DNA from: Lithodes maja
Taxonomy: Eukaryota; Arthropoda; Malacostraca; Decapoda; Lithodidae
Length of the DNA: 64,000 bases
Assembly (NCBI GenBank): GCA_037953745.1
Contig: JBAKBP010003184.1
Location: forward strand, 94,693 to 158,692
Direction: 5' to 3'
Position 1 is the first letter of the stretch. Every line of letters begins with the position of its first letter. The translations under genes were made by a program, and so were the position numbers. The notes beneath the pieces are model-generated. The model made no database searches, was not told the origin of the DNA, and saw only the letters and a list, made by a program, of their open reading frames with translations. This document shows positions 11,621 through 23,098 of the stretch, piece after piece.

Positions 11621-11955
11621 GAAATGCTGGGTGTGAAGGGAATTCATGGTCTCCTGAAATATCCCCAGGCTACCTTTAGGATCAACTTTTCCTGGTACCT
11701 GGCGCGGGGTACGAACCTCTGAAGGGAATTTAACCCCCCTAAAAACCCACAGGTTTTGAGATGCCTTGGGTGGGGTTCGAACCCTGGTTAGTGACCCAAC
11801 CATCACCACCAGGCCCGCGCGCTAACCCACTGTACTACCACGGACGTACTAAAAGTATAGCAACCTTAGTCCGATTTTTAAGAACCAGGTGATAGTCTCG
11901 TGGTGTTATCACGTGATGAGTTTATTGGACTTACCATCTACGACTATTTTACGCT
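11621..11955 (-). repeat. Palindromic array, unit 2 (reverse, truncated)
   Basis: Reverse copy of the unit, lacking the last 60 or so bases. It ends at TTTTACGCT, directly abutting unit 3. With unit 1 it forms an inverted pair around a loop of about 94 bases. Confidence 0.75.
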
Positions 11956-12354
11956 AGAAATGCTGGGTGTGAAGGGAATTCATGGTCTCCTGAAATATCC
12001 CCAGGCTACCTTTAGGATCAACTTTTCCTGGTACCTGGCGCGGGGTACGAACCTCTGAAGGGAATTTAACCCCCCTAAAAACCCACAGGTTTTGAGATGC
12101 CTTGGGTGGGGTTCGAACCCTGGTTAGTGACCCAACCATCACCACCAGGCCCGCGCGCTAACCCACTGTACTACCACGGACGTACTAAAAGTATAGCAAC
12201 CTTAGTCCGATTTTTAAGAACCAGGTGATAGTCTCGTGGTGTTATCACGTGATGAGTTTATTGGACTTACCATCTCCGACTATTTTACGCTATACCTGAC
12301 TTCAACTCGGGTTAGTATTATTGTGGGTGCGGGACATTTTCGAGGGCATTACAT
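11956..12354 (-). repeat. Palindromic array, unit 3 (reverse, full length)
   Basis: Full 399-bp reverse copy. Its end GGGCATTACAT at 12354 faces unit 4 across only 8 bases (TGACTATA). Confidence 0.8.
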
Positions 12355-12362
12355 TGACTATA

Positions 12363-12761
12363 ATGTAATGCCCTCGAAAATGTCCCGCACCCACAATAAT
12401 ACTAACCCGAGTTGACGTCAGGTATAGCGTAAAATAGTCGTAGATGGTAAGTCCAATAAACTCATCACGTGATAACACCACGAGACTATCACCTGGTTCT
12501 TAAAAATCGGACTAAGGTTGCTATACTTTTAGTACGTCCGTGGTAGTACAGTGGGTTAGCGCGCGGGCCTGGTGGTGATGGTTGGGTCACTAACCAGGGT
12601 TCGAACCCCACCCAAGGCATCTCAAAACCTGTGGGATTTTAGGGGGGTTAAATTCCCTTCAGAGGCTCGTACCACGCGCCAGGTACCAGGAAAAGTTGAT
12701 CCTAAAGGTAGCCTGGGGATATTTCAGGAGACCATGAATTCCCTTCACACCCAGCATTTCA
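12363..12761 (+). repeat. Palindromic array, unit 4 (forward, full length)
   Basis: Forward copy making a nearly perfect 399-bp-arm palindrome with unit 3. It contains the same tRNA-like head, with a few substitutions relative to unit 1. Confidence 0.8.
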
Positions 12762-13089
12762 ATATAATTGGTAGGAAAAGGGATCATTAGACGATTTTCG
12801 TCTATTTAATAAAAATCTGGGATTCAAAGTATGCTTTATGAAAGTTTGGATCCAGTTAAATTAAAATCGCTCTTTACAATTTTGATGATAGTATCTATAA
12901 TGATAGTAAGGAAGAAAGGCATCATCGTATCCTGAAAGGGTTAAAAATACAGCTAATTGTCTAATACCACCAAAACATTTAATTGAATACCACATCGCTG
13001 GGGAAAAAATAAAATAAAGAAATTAAACGAAAATTGAACCAAATTTGCCGAACCATACTTATAATTAGGTTACGTTGGTCATAGGCGCT

Positions 13090-13450
13090 TTAAGGGGGGA
13101 TGGGCATATTTATTTGCTTATTTATAGACTATATTGTTTTTTAATGTTTTTGTTTTTATTTATCTCCCTAGACCCCCATCAAGCTTAAAAAAAAAAACAC
13201 CCTCAACATCCTCCCTCAATATAAATTTGTATATTTTTCGATAGAAAAATTTCCCGGGTACAGGCTTGCTATCGCTCGCCAGGAAAAAAATGACACCTAA
13301 ATGACACGAAAAGTCTTAATATTGACAAAGAAATGGGGCGAAAGGTCTTAAAATCACCAAACAAATGGGCCGAACGTCATATAATCTGAAAACTAATGGA
13401 GTTAAACATGAGGAAGAAGGGGGGCCAGAAAAACGACCCTCTCTCCTTAA
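13090..13450. mobile_element. TTAA-bounded foldback-like element, family G, copy 1
   Basis: Starts TTAAGGGGGG and ends CTCTCTCCTTAA. Inside is the family motif 'gcttgctatcgctcgccagga' (about 13265-13285), also found in copies 2 and 3. No coding content. Confidence 0.6.
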
Positions 13451-13635
13451 TTACTGTAATACCCACGGGAGTCACACATGTAATATACAAAGTAGATCTA
13501 TTTTTGTGGGATATGGACCTCTCAATACTCCCTTTCTCCTTTCATCCATTTTCCTCATATGAAGCTAAAGGGATATTAGAAAACCTAAATAACTACAACA
13601 TTCAAGTTATGATTTGGTAGGTTATAATAATTTAA

Positions 13636-13737
13636 TTTATTAATTTCACTCCCAACACCAAAATAATACCTCCCAATTAAATTAGTGAAAGCATGTGATC
13701 CTCCCAGGACTCGAACTTGGGTTACCACAGCTATCTA
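13636..13737 (-). repeat. Antisense SINE-like fragment
   Basis: On the minus strand it has AAGTTCGAGTCCTGGGAGGA (box-B-like), then the cacatgctttcactaattt and AATTGGGAGG body shared with 6593-6812. It abuts a LINE 3' end. Confidence 0.5.
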
Positions 13738-14105
13738 TCTATATGCTCAGGCCCAATCCCCATTTTGGGGGTAGCCGACTCAAGACAGAGCAAGAACAGG
13801 GAAAACACAAAACATAAAACAACGAATAAACACAGATAAAAAACACAAATTCACACACATCTAGGTCACCCAGGAGAAGACCCAGAGACCAGGGCCACCA
13901 AGGTCGCTCCAGCACTCCCCCGGCCCCCGACCACCCGGAGAGGTTCCGATCTCGGCAGGCAGGCATGCAGCGGAGCCAAAGCCCCTCCCACCACACTTCC
14001 AGGCGCACCCTTCATATTAATCGTCTCCCGGGGCCAGGCGCCTGATGGACTATTATCTAGTCCAACTTGCGCCCGACCCCTTATTCCAAATGACCACATG
14101 TTCAC
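13738..14105 (-). mobile_element. LINE 3' untranslated end, antisense
   Basis: Antisense match to the 3' UTR of the LINE fragment at 35005-36228. Shared features include GGTCGGGCGCAAGTTGGACT, the GCCCCGGGAGACGATTAATA region, a 'gtagccgactcaaga' motif and a terminal (ATAG)n tail. No coding sequence remains. Confidence 0.7.
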
Positions 14106-14336
14106 TCAATTATTCACCACATAAAAATCTTAAACACTCTAACCATTACACCATCAAGACAGTTAGTTACGCTATATTTGGTTTTGTAATGAAGCATTGG
14201 GTTGTTAAGTGTCTACGGGTTTATCACGCGAGAAATTTTATCGTCCATTTTTCATGGTCAATATTTTTCTGGCAAAATGTACTGTATACTTATATGATAT
14301 TTTGCACCATGATATCGAAATGTACATTAACCTCTG

Positions 14337-14962
14337 AAGTGCGCACGGGGGTAAATGAAAACGTCCCCCTGTGCTGACGTATTTGAGGTTTTTCGTCACT
14401 AAAATATTCATTGTACCATTAATAGCATTAATAATTATCCATATGCGCCTATTATGGGTTGATTATAAAGGTATTAACCTGAAACAACAATAAAACGAGT
14501 GAAAACAGCGTTTGGATGGTCAAAATCGGAGATATAGCCCGCGAGTTGTATAATGTATGGGTGAGGCAAGCTACCTTCCCGCCAACTTTCCCCAAGGCCA
14601 CTGCGACACAGTCGATCGATACTCTCTCTCTCTCTCTTGCACTCGATGGCCATCAGTGATGACAACACCGTGCTTGCAACTCGCTAATGTTAGCACGAAA
14701 ATATACCTCAGAATAAGGGAATAATAGGGAAAATAGGTGATAACTGAGGAATAGGAGGAAAGTGGGGAAGTAGGGGAGGTAGAGGACTGAGATTTTGCAT
14801 GGCCCAGGGGCCAAACAAAAATAAAAAAATAAAAAAATAAAAATAAAAAAAATAGTTTTTTTTCGATGTAAAAAGTTGATTTTTAGTTTTACTTACTCCA
14901 GAGAGTCTTCCCGCAGTCCGCCGGGGGAACTCTTAAGAGTCTTCCCGCAGCTCCCGGGTTAA
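14337..14962. mobile_element. TTAA-bounded MITE, family A, copy 3
   Basis: TTAA at 14337-14340 and 14959-14962. Highly similar to copies 1 and 2, including the CT microsatellite and the A/T-rich tract. Confidence 0.75.
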
Positions 14963-15039
14963 AGGTATAGATTAATTCATGTGCCATAATTGTAATTAAA
15001 TGTTTCCCTCATAAGCTGCCAGACCAGTGTTGACGATAA

Positions 15040-15171
15040 CAGAATATAAACACCATTCGAGGAGTAGCACTTTATTGACAACGTTTTGCAGATAGCATCT
15101 TCATTCTTCAGGCTATCTGCGAAACGTCAATAAAGTGCTCCTCCTCGAATGGTGTTTATAGTCATTCTGTC
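15040..15171. repeat. Inverted repeat with hammerhead-like motifs
   Basis: Imperfect arms at about 15040-15097 and 15112-15171 share 'gaatggtgtttata' and 'caataaagtgct'. On the minus strand CTGAAGA occurs at 15111-15105, followed by CAAAACGTTGTCAATAAAG. This recalls the order of core blocks (CTGANGA ... GAAAC) in hammerhead ribozymes of Penelope-like elements, with GAAAC changed to CAAAAC. The structure is seen; the ribozyme ancestry is speculative. Confidence 0.4.
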
Positions 15172-15248
15172 AACTTTTCAAAGTTAATTTAACATTTACG
15201 ATGGAAGTTGAGGGAAAAAGAGCTCGTGTGATACCGGTTTTAGAGTAA

Positions 15249-15651
15249 TGTAACCCCTTCTGTACCAGCGACGTCTTTATATTATTTTTCCTTACCTATA
15301 TTTGGACGATTTTTTGCAGTTTTAGAAAGAATTTGGGGTAGTAAAAAGGGTTAATTGTGAGATAGTTCGAAGCCTGTTAATTGCTGGAGGACCTTTTTAA
15401 ACTGAATACAAACGTATAATAGTAGCCAGAATAAAGTTAACCCCTTCTATACCGGTGACGTCTTTTCAATTTTGTTTTAGCCATATTTAGACAATTTTGT
15501 GCAGTTTAAGAAGGATCTGTGGTGGTGGAAAGGGTTAAGTGAGATAGTTCGAAGCCTGTTAATTGCTGGAGGCCCTTTTTAAACTGCATAAAATCGTCCA
15601 ATAGTAACCAGAATAAAGTTAAAAGGACATCACCGGTTCGGCATGGGTTAA
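15249..15651. mobile_element. Family D TTAA-associated repeat complex
   Basis: Alternating blocks of 'aaccccttctgtaccagcgacgtc' type and 'gatagttcgaagcctgttaattgctggagg' type, separated by TTAA at 15351, 15380 and 15648. The second block occurs twice. It provides the empty site for the family A insertion at 660-1301. Confidence 0.6.
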
Positions 15652-15751
15652 ATTAATATATAAACGCCCTGACACAAAATACGCGTCGGGGAAGAATTGA
15701 CCACTTGCGAGTTTCAGGCTATAAGGAAGTTCAAGCTGTACATATCGTTAT

Positions 15752-16048
15752 TTAAGGGGAAGGTGGCCCCCTTCTCCCTCATGTTTAGCCCCATTAGTTT
15801 GCGATTTTAAGACGTTCGCTCCATCATTTTGGCGATTTTTAGACATGTGCCATTTTGATGTCGATTTTCTTTCCTGGTGAGCGATAGCGAGCCTGTAATT
15901 CTAGAAGGAATCGGCCTTCGGCCGGGACATTTACAAATTTATATTGAAAGGGGGTCTAGGGGGTGTTTTTTCAGTTTGATGGAGGTCTATCGAGGAAACT
16001 AATAAATAAATTAATAAATAGACCGAAAATTAACCACTACCCCCTTAA
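15752..16048. mobile_element. TTAA-bounded element, family G, copy 2
   Basis: Starts TTAAGGGGAAGGTGGCCC and ends ACCACTACCCCCTTAA. It contains the 'tggtgagcgatagcgagcc' motif shared with copies 1 and 3. Confidence 0.6.
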
Positions 16049-16453
16049 CATAAATAATGGGTTATATATGGATTGAAATAATGTTAAAATGGACTTAATG
16101 GACTTAAGCATGTACTACGTACAATTATATATTTGTTCGTATATCAGCTAACATTCGATGACTAAAGCTTGAATGTCCTAATATCCAGAAACTTGCAAGT
16201 GATCATTTGAACTTTACGTTTTTGGCGTAATTTTAATTGTATTGTGGTTAAAACTATGCGATTTTGTGAAGTTCAGGAAAGACCTTTAGGAATCGTAGAG
16301 GTACAAGTGTAGTTCAATTAACCTTTTTATAACTACAGCGTAGCCTATAGATCTTTCAAGCTCACACAGGTTTATTTGACTTTAATATCACAAGGTCTGA
16401 CGATTCATTGTTTCTTTAGGTTGATATATGTTTGGTTTATGGCTCTGAACGTC

Positions 16454-16836
16454 TTAAGGGTGCCCACCTCGTTTTTTTTTTCTCTCTCCCTCTCTCTCTG
16501 GGTTGTATTCATTCGGCCCCATTCAGCCTACTATTTTAAGACGTTTAGGCCTATCCCCATCCAGGTGTCGATTTTGTCCTGACGAGTGATAACGAGCCAG
16601 CATATTATATAAAACAAATTAGACAACAGGCTAAATTTGTAAATTTTTCGATCGACAAATGTCTCCAGCGAAGCCGGACTTCTCCATACACTACTGGCTC
16701 GCTATCGCTCGCCAGGAAGAAATCGACATCTGGATGGGGATAAAAGTCTTAAAACAGTAGGCTGAATGGGGCCGAATTGATACAAACCAGAGAGACAAAA
16801 ACAAAAAAATAAAAAAAATCAGGTCACCCCCCTTAA
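16454..16836. mobile_element. TTAA-bounded foldback element, family G, copy 3
   Basis: TTAA at 16454-16457 and 16833-16836. Arms of about 130 bp are inverted repeats. 'ttcggccccattcagcctac' is mirrored by 'gtaggctgaatggggccgaa', and 'cgagtgataacgagcc' by 'ggctcgctatcgctcg'. The central loop is about 100 bp. It is a long-TIR MITE with no ORF. Confidence 0.75.
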
Positions 16837-17218
16837 TATTCTCTGTTGGGGCCGTTATATTGGCACTTATACCGCTGTTATATTAAGTTCTCGCAGGTCA
16901 TGATTCGGAACTCAAGTGTTTGGTTTTCGTTACCATTCCTAGTAGGCTATATAGGTATGATTAATGTATATGCAGGTTTGTCTTTCTTTTTGTTTTTCTT
17001 TTTTTTAAAGTTCTACGTATAGCCTATAGCCTACATCTCTGTGATAGAAATTGTAACTACACTACGTATAGACTACCCCGCTTTCCATGTGCTATCCCAC
17101 CACTGTTTCCATCATTAAAATATTGATAGTGAAATACATTATTTCAAATCATTAATATTAAGCTGCGACATTTCCAAAGACTTCTGTAGAAAAGTAATCC
17201 GAATAATTAGTAGGCAGC

Positions 17219-17249
<31 letters not shown>

Positions 17250-18711
17250 CAATCAATCAATCAATCAATTATCTTTATTTCATAATATACATAATTTATA
17301 TATACAGTATATTACATATGTTGCGTTCAAGACCTACAACTATTTAATAATAAAATGTAAAAATATTCACCTTAATTAAAAACAAAGTATTACAGTACCA
17401 GTTAATTCATAAGACATATACTGCTGCACCAAGCTTTCTTAAGGAAATAAATCTTAAAAAGAGTATTTTAAAATATTATTAACCACAGTAAAGAACATAA
17501 CATTATATTGTCCCCGTTGATAAATAGAATGCAGTAATATATAAAACATTCTTTAAATAAAATCACCCGGCTTGACCAAGATTGTACACAGGCTCACGTC
17601 TCGGTTCATGTCTTTGAACCCATGTGATCCGAGATTTAACTATGTCTATTTCAGTGTGTGTAATATCAATATTATAGTCATCCTTGAAATATTTTACAAT
17701 ACTAGGGATTAGGTATCCATTTTGCAAATAATGTATATTAAATTTTATAATAGGGATGTTAGATCGAAGCAGCCTGTGGTAATATCTTGAATGTATCAAA
17801 GCCAGGTGATGTCTCAGCAGTAGCTGATCGCATACCTCCGCCACCTCATGACTACTTGCGTATGTGGGAACGTTCAATATGCGTTTTAGTGCATTATTCA
17901 TGGCTACGTTAAAAGTTTTATAAATTTGTGATGTTAAAACATTATGGTGCCACAAACTTAATCCATATTCTGGAGTGCAGTATGACTCAAAAAGATACAT
18001 AAAAGTTTTAAAATCAACGCCCTTAAAATCCCGTGATATAGAGTTAAAAGAAGCATAAAAGGATTTCAATCTAAGATCAACATCATCTCTGTCATGCATA
18101 TTTGAGGTTATGATGTGCCCCAAATATTTGTATGAAGTTACAACCTGAAGATTGTCATTACATAGAACAATATTATCAGTGTTTGGCTTTATATTCTTAC
18201 TAATTATCATGCATTTTGTCTTGTTTTTGTTAATCTGTAATTTATGTTCATGTAGTTGTAGCAGCAGTTTACTGTAAATTCTTGCCATAGAAGTTTTAGA
18301 ATGTGTTACTAATACTATGTCATTGGCGTATGCCATGATATTCAATCGTGTTACACCCAGAGTGCATCCTTCTTGCATATCTGTTATATTACTGATAATT
18401 TCGTCTATGTATAAATTAAAAAGAAATGGCGAAAGAACACCTCCCTGTCTCACACCTCTCTCCACATGACAGAGACGACCATGATGTCCCTTCCACACCA
18501 CAATAGCATATTGGTTCCGGAGGTAATGCATAACTAAACATATTAAATCAACGGGGACATCCTTATCTAATATGCATCCCATTTTAAAATGATCCACTCG
18601 ATCAAATGCCTTGGAGAGATCGACAAAGGTAAGGAAACCAGACTCACCCTTAGCCATATTATTATTCATTATTTCTTTTAACATGCTAGTAGTAGTAGTA
18701 GTAGCAGCTAT
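17219..18711 (-). mobile_element. 5'-truncated LINE inserted in a TAG microsatellite
   Basis: The RT-coding segment at 18684-17563 is bracketed by (TAG)n on both sides: 17219-17249 and 18686-18707. On the minus strand the 3' UTR ends in a (TTGA)n tail, read as TCAATCAATCAA at 17250-17268. The coding frame starts right at the microsatellite, as expected for 5' truncation during target-primed insertion. Confidence 0.75.
17563..18684 (-). pseudogene. LINE reverse transcriptase fragment (373 codons)
   Basis: RT domain lacking the endonuclease and early RT blocks. Visible motifs are FVDLSKAFDRVDH near the start, then GVRQGGVLSPFLFNLYIDEI, MAYANDIVLV and SYKYLGHIIT. The catalytic box normally reads (F/Y)ADD; here it is YAND, so one metal-binding Asp is replaced by Asn. 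The frame is otherwise open to its stop. The clade is uncertain. Confidence 0.8.
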
Positions 18712-20530
18712 GGTAGTATTATGTATGGAAACATTTATGTGAAAATGTACTTATGACAAAATATTGGTGATATTGAACATGATTTAAATGGATAAACCCT
18801 TGCAAAGACTATAGCATGTATAGGATATAGGCCTACATGTAGGCTAATCTTCAAACTCAGATAATAATAATAATAATAATACTTTAATGGCATACTTTAC
18901 TAGTGTCTCATCCATACCCTATTCCAACACTCTTAAAGATTAACCTCTGTAATTTGCAATTTCGCAAATTACTATAGAGTAATCGAGCTAATATATTACT
19001 ACCATTTAGAAATTAAGTGTCAGCTAGGAAATCGGGGAGGAAATTTACAACCCATTTGGTCTAGCCCTTTTTCATTTATAGAGGTTAGGGTTCATGATTT
19101 CGGAACTGCCTATTTGGACCAATAATTCCATTGGCAATCGCGTGTCCTGGCCGATCGCAAGTCGATGTGTTATACATTCTCTTTCAGCAATGAAATTAGA
19201 AAACGGGCACACATTAGGAAACACCATGGCTAACACATATAAATTCTATAAAATAGCGATGGATTAAGGTCCTATTTAATGTTATTTATTTACAAAATAG
19301 TATATATACCAAAATAAGTGTTAAACATGTTATTAATATGGTCATATGATTATATCCGGTATAAATCAGATAAAATATGAACCATTGAGTAAGTTGTGCG
19401 CAGTGGTTGTGCGCGACTGACTGTGAGATTCCATTGCCAGTATCAGCGTTACCAATGTTACAGAAATTGTTGAGTTTCTACAGAAATAGAGAATTTTGTA
19501 GGGGATTACAGGATTTGTTGTTCATGAACATAAATGTTGCAGAAACCTACCTTTGGAAAGTTTGGAATCTTAATTTTGTAAGACCCACGTACAGAGGCTG
19601 TTAGTTTTTAGCAGCATGTTGTGCGGGGGTATTGTTGGAGAAGGATCTAATGGATTGAAATTATCGAGGCACAGGTGTTTGTCGAGCTATAATTTTAATT
19701 CCTATATTTGCTCAACGACGCCATCCGAGATCAACAGGTAGCAATAGATAGTTCATGACTATTATATTGATGGGCCCTGCCAAGTTTTTTTGGATTATCT
19801 GCAGTCAATCAAATCCACCAATCAAAATGTTAGACACGTGGCTGTCATGGTACATTGCCCCCTTGAAGGGAGACCATAAATGGCCGCAACATTTTAGTAT
19901 CTTTGGTATTAAAGTAATTTTATGCCAGGCGTATCGTGCTCCTCGGGTTAACGTGCAGCCATCCACATGATTTTCCTTTAAAAATAAGGAATTCGGACTC
20001 AAATGTTTACAGAAATTCCCCAGTTGTCACTTGGCAGCACTGCATGATTACGTCACATCTACGTGTTTCCTAAATTCCATCTTCTTGCAGAAAGTGTTGA
20101 AAGGAAAGGTACGGTGGCGCTTCGTCTGCTTATATTGTTGATATTATGTCAAATTTTGAATTATGTACATTTGTTTCTTACTCCCTTGGAAGTGCAGTAT
20201 ATTCCCAACGATATAGATACGTTTAATCGGGTATCATAGCTGTCTGTAGGTGAATATAGTGCAATATGGACTGTAGTGCGCAGTTACAACAAGCATCCAT
20301 TACACAGCAGAAATGTTTTTTTGTCTACGGAATATTAAATTCTTTCCGGCTGTTACGTTATATGCCATTCATGCATATTGAGAATAAGAATGCTTAGGTG
20401 TAATTTACAAGTTAGCCTCTTCAGCCTAGACTACTAGCCTACAGAATAAGGTTTTGTTCAACGGTGTGACCATCGCGGGTCAATCAATATACAGGAGACT
20501 CAACAATATAGGCTAGGCTAGGTAGCAAAT
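18712..20530. other. AT-rich region without recognisable genes
   Basis: It contains an (AAT)n microsatellite at about 18860-18880 and otherwise unassigned sequence. Confidence 0.4.
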
Positions 20531-20825
20531 TTCTAATGGTAGTTTTGGGTTCCTATCATCATAGGCCTATGCTTCATTTCTGTATAGCCTACTTTTTATC
20601 CCCGGAAAAAATAAATCTTTGGATTTTTGTGTTTTTTTTTTTTTTTTTTTTTTTTTTATTAGGCCTAGCCTAACATAACCTAATAGCCCCCAAATACATT
20701 TAGGTTAGGGTTTTTGGTTAGGTTAATAGGCCTAGGCCCTAGGCTAAAAAAACAAAAGATTTTTTTTTCCCCGGGGATAAAAAGTAGCCTAGCCTAGGCT
20801 ATATAGAAATGAAGCATATGATAAT
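20530..20825. repeat. Imperfect inverted repeat with poly-T centre
   Basis: 'atgcttcatttctgtatagcctactttttatcccc' in the left arm is mirrored by 'ggggataaaaagtagcctag ... gaaatgaagcat' on the right, around a T-run at 20632-20657. The left-arm motif 'ctaatggtagttttgggttcctatcat' recurs at 63500. Confidence 0.6.
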
Positions 20826-21144
20826 AGGGAAAAATGTTATTTTAATACCACAAATTTTTCAAGTGTTTCTTATAACAAAATGTTTGGTAATTTTCTTGAA
20901 AAGACTCGCAGCCTTATTTGAGTTTTTTTGGCCAATTTTTTTTGGCAATGGTAGTTTTGATGCTATTAGTTATAATTCCACTGTGGGAGAAACCCTATAT
21001 AACCCCATTATCCAACAATCTTAAGATAACTCTCCCCGATAGTGGGGAGGGCTATGAAGATCAGGGAAAATGTGGGGTTAAAGTAATATAGTAAAATAAT
21101 GAAGAATAGGAATGTGTGAAATGCCAAAAATGCCACTTTTCCGA

Positions 21145-21590
21145 AATCCGAGCCAAGTTTTGTCGAAACTTGGCTCGGATTTTCAATAATTTCAGACACT
21201 GAAAAGAGCATTTTCTAAAAATCCGAGCCAAGTTTTGTCGAAAGTTGGCTCGGATTTTGCATAATTTCAGACACTGAAAAGAGCATTTTCTAAAAATCCG
21301 AGCCAAGTTTTGTCAAAAGTTGGCTCGGATTTTCAATAATTTCAGAGACTCAAAAGAGCATTTTCTAAAAATCCGAGCCAAGTTTTGCCGAAAGTTGGCT
21401 CGGATTGTCCATAATTTCAGAGACTCAAAAGAGCATTTTCTACAAATCCGAGCCAAGTTGTGTCCAAAGTTGGCTCAGAGTTTCCATAATTTCATAGACA
21501 CAAAAGGTAACTTTGAAAATATACAAGCAAAGTTTTGTCCAAACTTTGCTTGGATTTTGCATTAATATCAGAGACACAAAGGGTCACTTT
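21145..21590. repeat. 75-bp tandem repeat with internal hairpin
   Basis: Units begin at 21145, 21220, 21295, 21370 and 21445, with a decayed sixth to about 21590; the period is exactly 75. Each unit has ATCCGAGCCAA and its complement TTGGCTCGGAT around a loop of about 12 bases, giving an 11-bp stem. Open frames on both strands follow from the repeat (75 is a multiple of 3) and are not evidence of coding. Confidence 0.85.
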
Positions 21591-21654
21591 TTATGGTAAC
21601 ATTCAAGGAGATTACACCAGGACTCTTCTTCTTCCCTCTGACCAGGTATAGGCT

Positions 21655-22040
21655 ATCCTAGTGTTTACTATCGTATACCCCTTTGAAAGGACATTAGCCT
21701 AACCTAACAACCTTACCTAACCTAACCTAACCTAGTATTATGGGTGCCTATAGCCCTTTGAAAGGACATTAGCCTAACCTAACAACCTTACCTAACCTAG
21801 TATTATGGGTGCCTATAGCCCTTTGAAAGGACATTAGCCTAACCTAACAACCTTACCTAACCTAACCTAGTATTATGGGTGGGGGCTGCCGCCCCCACAC
21901 CCCCGCTATTTGACATCTTTTTGGTATTATGGGTGCCTATACCCCTTTGAAAGGACATTAGCCTAACCTAACAACCTTACCTAACCTAGTATTATGAGTG
22001 GAGGCTGCCGCCCCCACACCCCCGCTATTTGACATCTTTA
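21655..22040. repeat. CCTAA-rich tandem array
   Basis: Three to four repeats of 'tattatgggtgcctatagccctttgaaaggacattag' are joined by CCTAACCTAAC tracts. Interleaved are two copies of a G/C-rich hairpin, GGGGGCTGCCGCCCCC. CCTAA is the complement of TTAGG, the arthropod telomere unit. A further unit lies at 27294-27365. Confidence 0.75.
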
Positions 22041-22057
22041 GACAGATTTTTGGTGTA

Positions 22058-22448
22058 TTAATACCAGTCAACTAACGTACTGAGGCCAACATCGCACTGA
22101 AGGATTACATCTTGATAAGGTAATTTGTTTATGCAGAACCAATACACAATATTGAGGACTTTGGGGATGTGGGCATTTTCAAAGAATGTGTCTTTCACAG
22201 CACTAACATTATACCTACATCGTGATTTCCTGAGTGCATGGTGAACGTATTCTTTATTCCGTTTGTCACATCTAAACTTCTTTTGTTGTCTATTTTCACT
22301 CACTTTGCAATTCACTGCTACATGTACTACACTTACCAGTTGCCAAGACTAACTTATGCTGAACAAGAAAATCCCATGTAGCTTCCTTGGTTCGCAAAAT
22401 GTCCCCCAATTTCTGACAGGAGAGACTACAACCTGCACAAGCGGCCAT
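22058..22448 (-). pseudogene. Truncated ISXO2/Merlin-like DDE transposase
   Basis: The ATG at 22448-22446 opens a frame with SCQKLGDILRTKEATWDFL and KCSTCSS, resembling the N-terminal part of ISXO2-like transposases. After a frameshift near 22310 a second frame continues with KKFRCDKRNKEY, DTFFENAHIPKVLNIVYW and VGLSTLVDWY. The FFENAxIPxxxxxxxxxW block is typical of the family. It stops at 22058 where repeats begin, so the catalytic DDE core is missing. Donor-like GTATTA follows DW, so a spliced 3' part cannot be fully excluded. Confidence 0.6.
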
Positions 22449-23098
22449 GACAGTTACAAATCTGCCGGGCTGTTTGACGTTTCTGTCAGCTGAGAGAAGG
22501 AATGGCAACAATATGCGCCGATTCGTGCGCAAGAGCAAATATAATGTAATAATACTAAAACTACAAGGGAAATGGGAAAGAAAAATGCCAGAAAGGATTG
22601 AACAAATACCGGGAAAACTATGAAACATAAATACAAGCACAATGTAATGTTGCAAATGTGTATATTAGACATACAGTAACATCTTTGTAAAACATAACAC
22701 TTTACCGTAGCGAGTGTACTCCATTGCGAACACGTCCGTAGCGGAGCTCTCAAGATTGAGGGAGTGAAGAAGAAGAGTTTGTTTACGCGCGGGACAATAT
22801 TTTTATCGACATAATCGAGAGTTACAAAACTTATCCAAACTATTCTACCACAACGGAATCTATGTGAGTATATTATAAGGATTCCATAGAGCTTCACTTT
22901 CCCTAATAAATTATGTATCATAACGCTGCGAGTCTATTCGGGATAATTATCAAATGTTTTCATTTACATCAATATAGGCCTATAGTGTTTGTAATTAATT
23001 AGAAATCTCGGGAAAACCTATTTTCCCCATTAGGCCTATTGATGGATGTTGAGACACGGCCCCGATAGTGATTTGAAAAGATATTAGCCTAACCTAAC
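22449..23098. other. Sequence upstream of the transposase-like frame
   Basis: Apparent long open frames on the minus strand here have no recognisable domain. The CCTAACC tract at 23090 is the left flank of the nested LINEs. Confidence 0.4.

Noticed and set aside
21061..21565. Open frames on both strands over the 75-bp repeat, with repeating peptides
   Set aside because: The frames arise because the unit length is a multiple of three and the unit lacks stops; both strands are open, which is not how coding sequence behaves.
22454..22921. A 155-codon minus-strand frame upstream of the transposase-like frame
   Set aside because: Its composition is hydrophobic and Cys-rich in an AT-rich region, it shows no domain, and it overlaps another frame that contains the transposase start.
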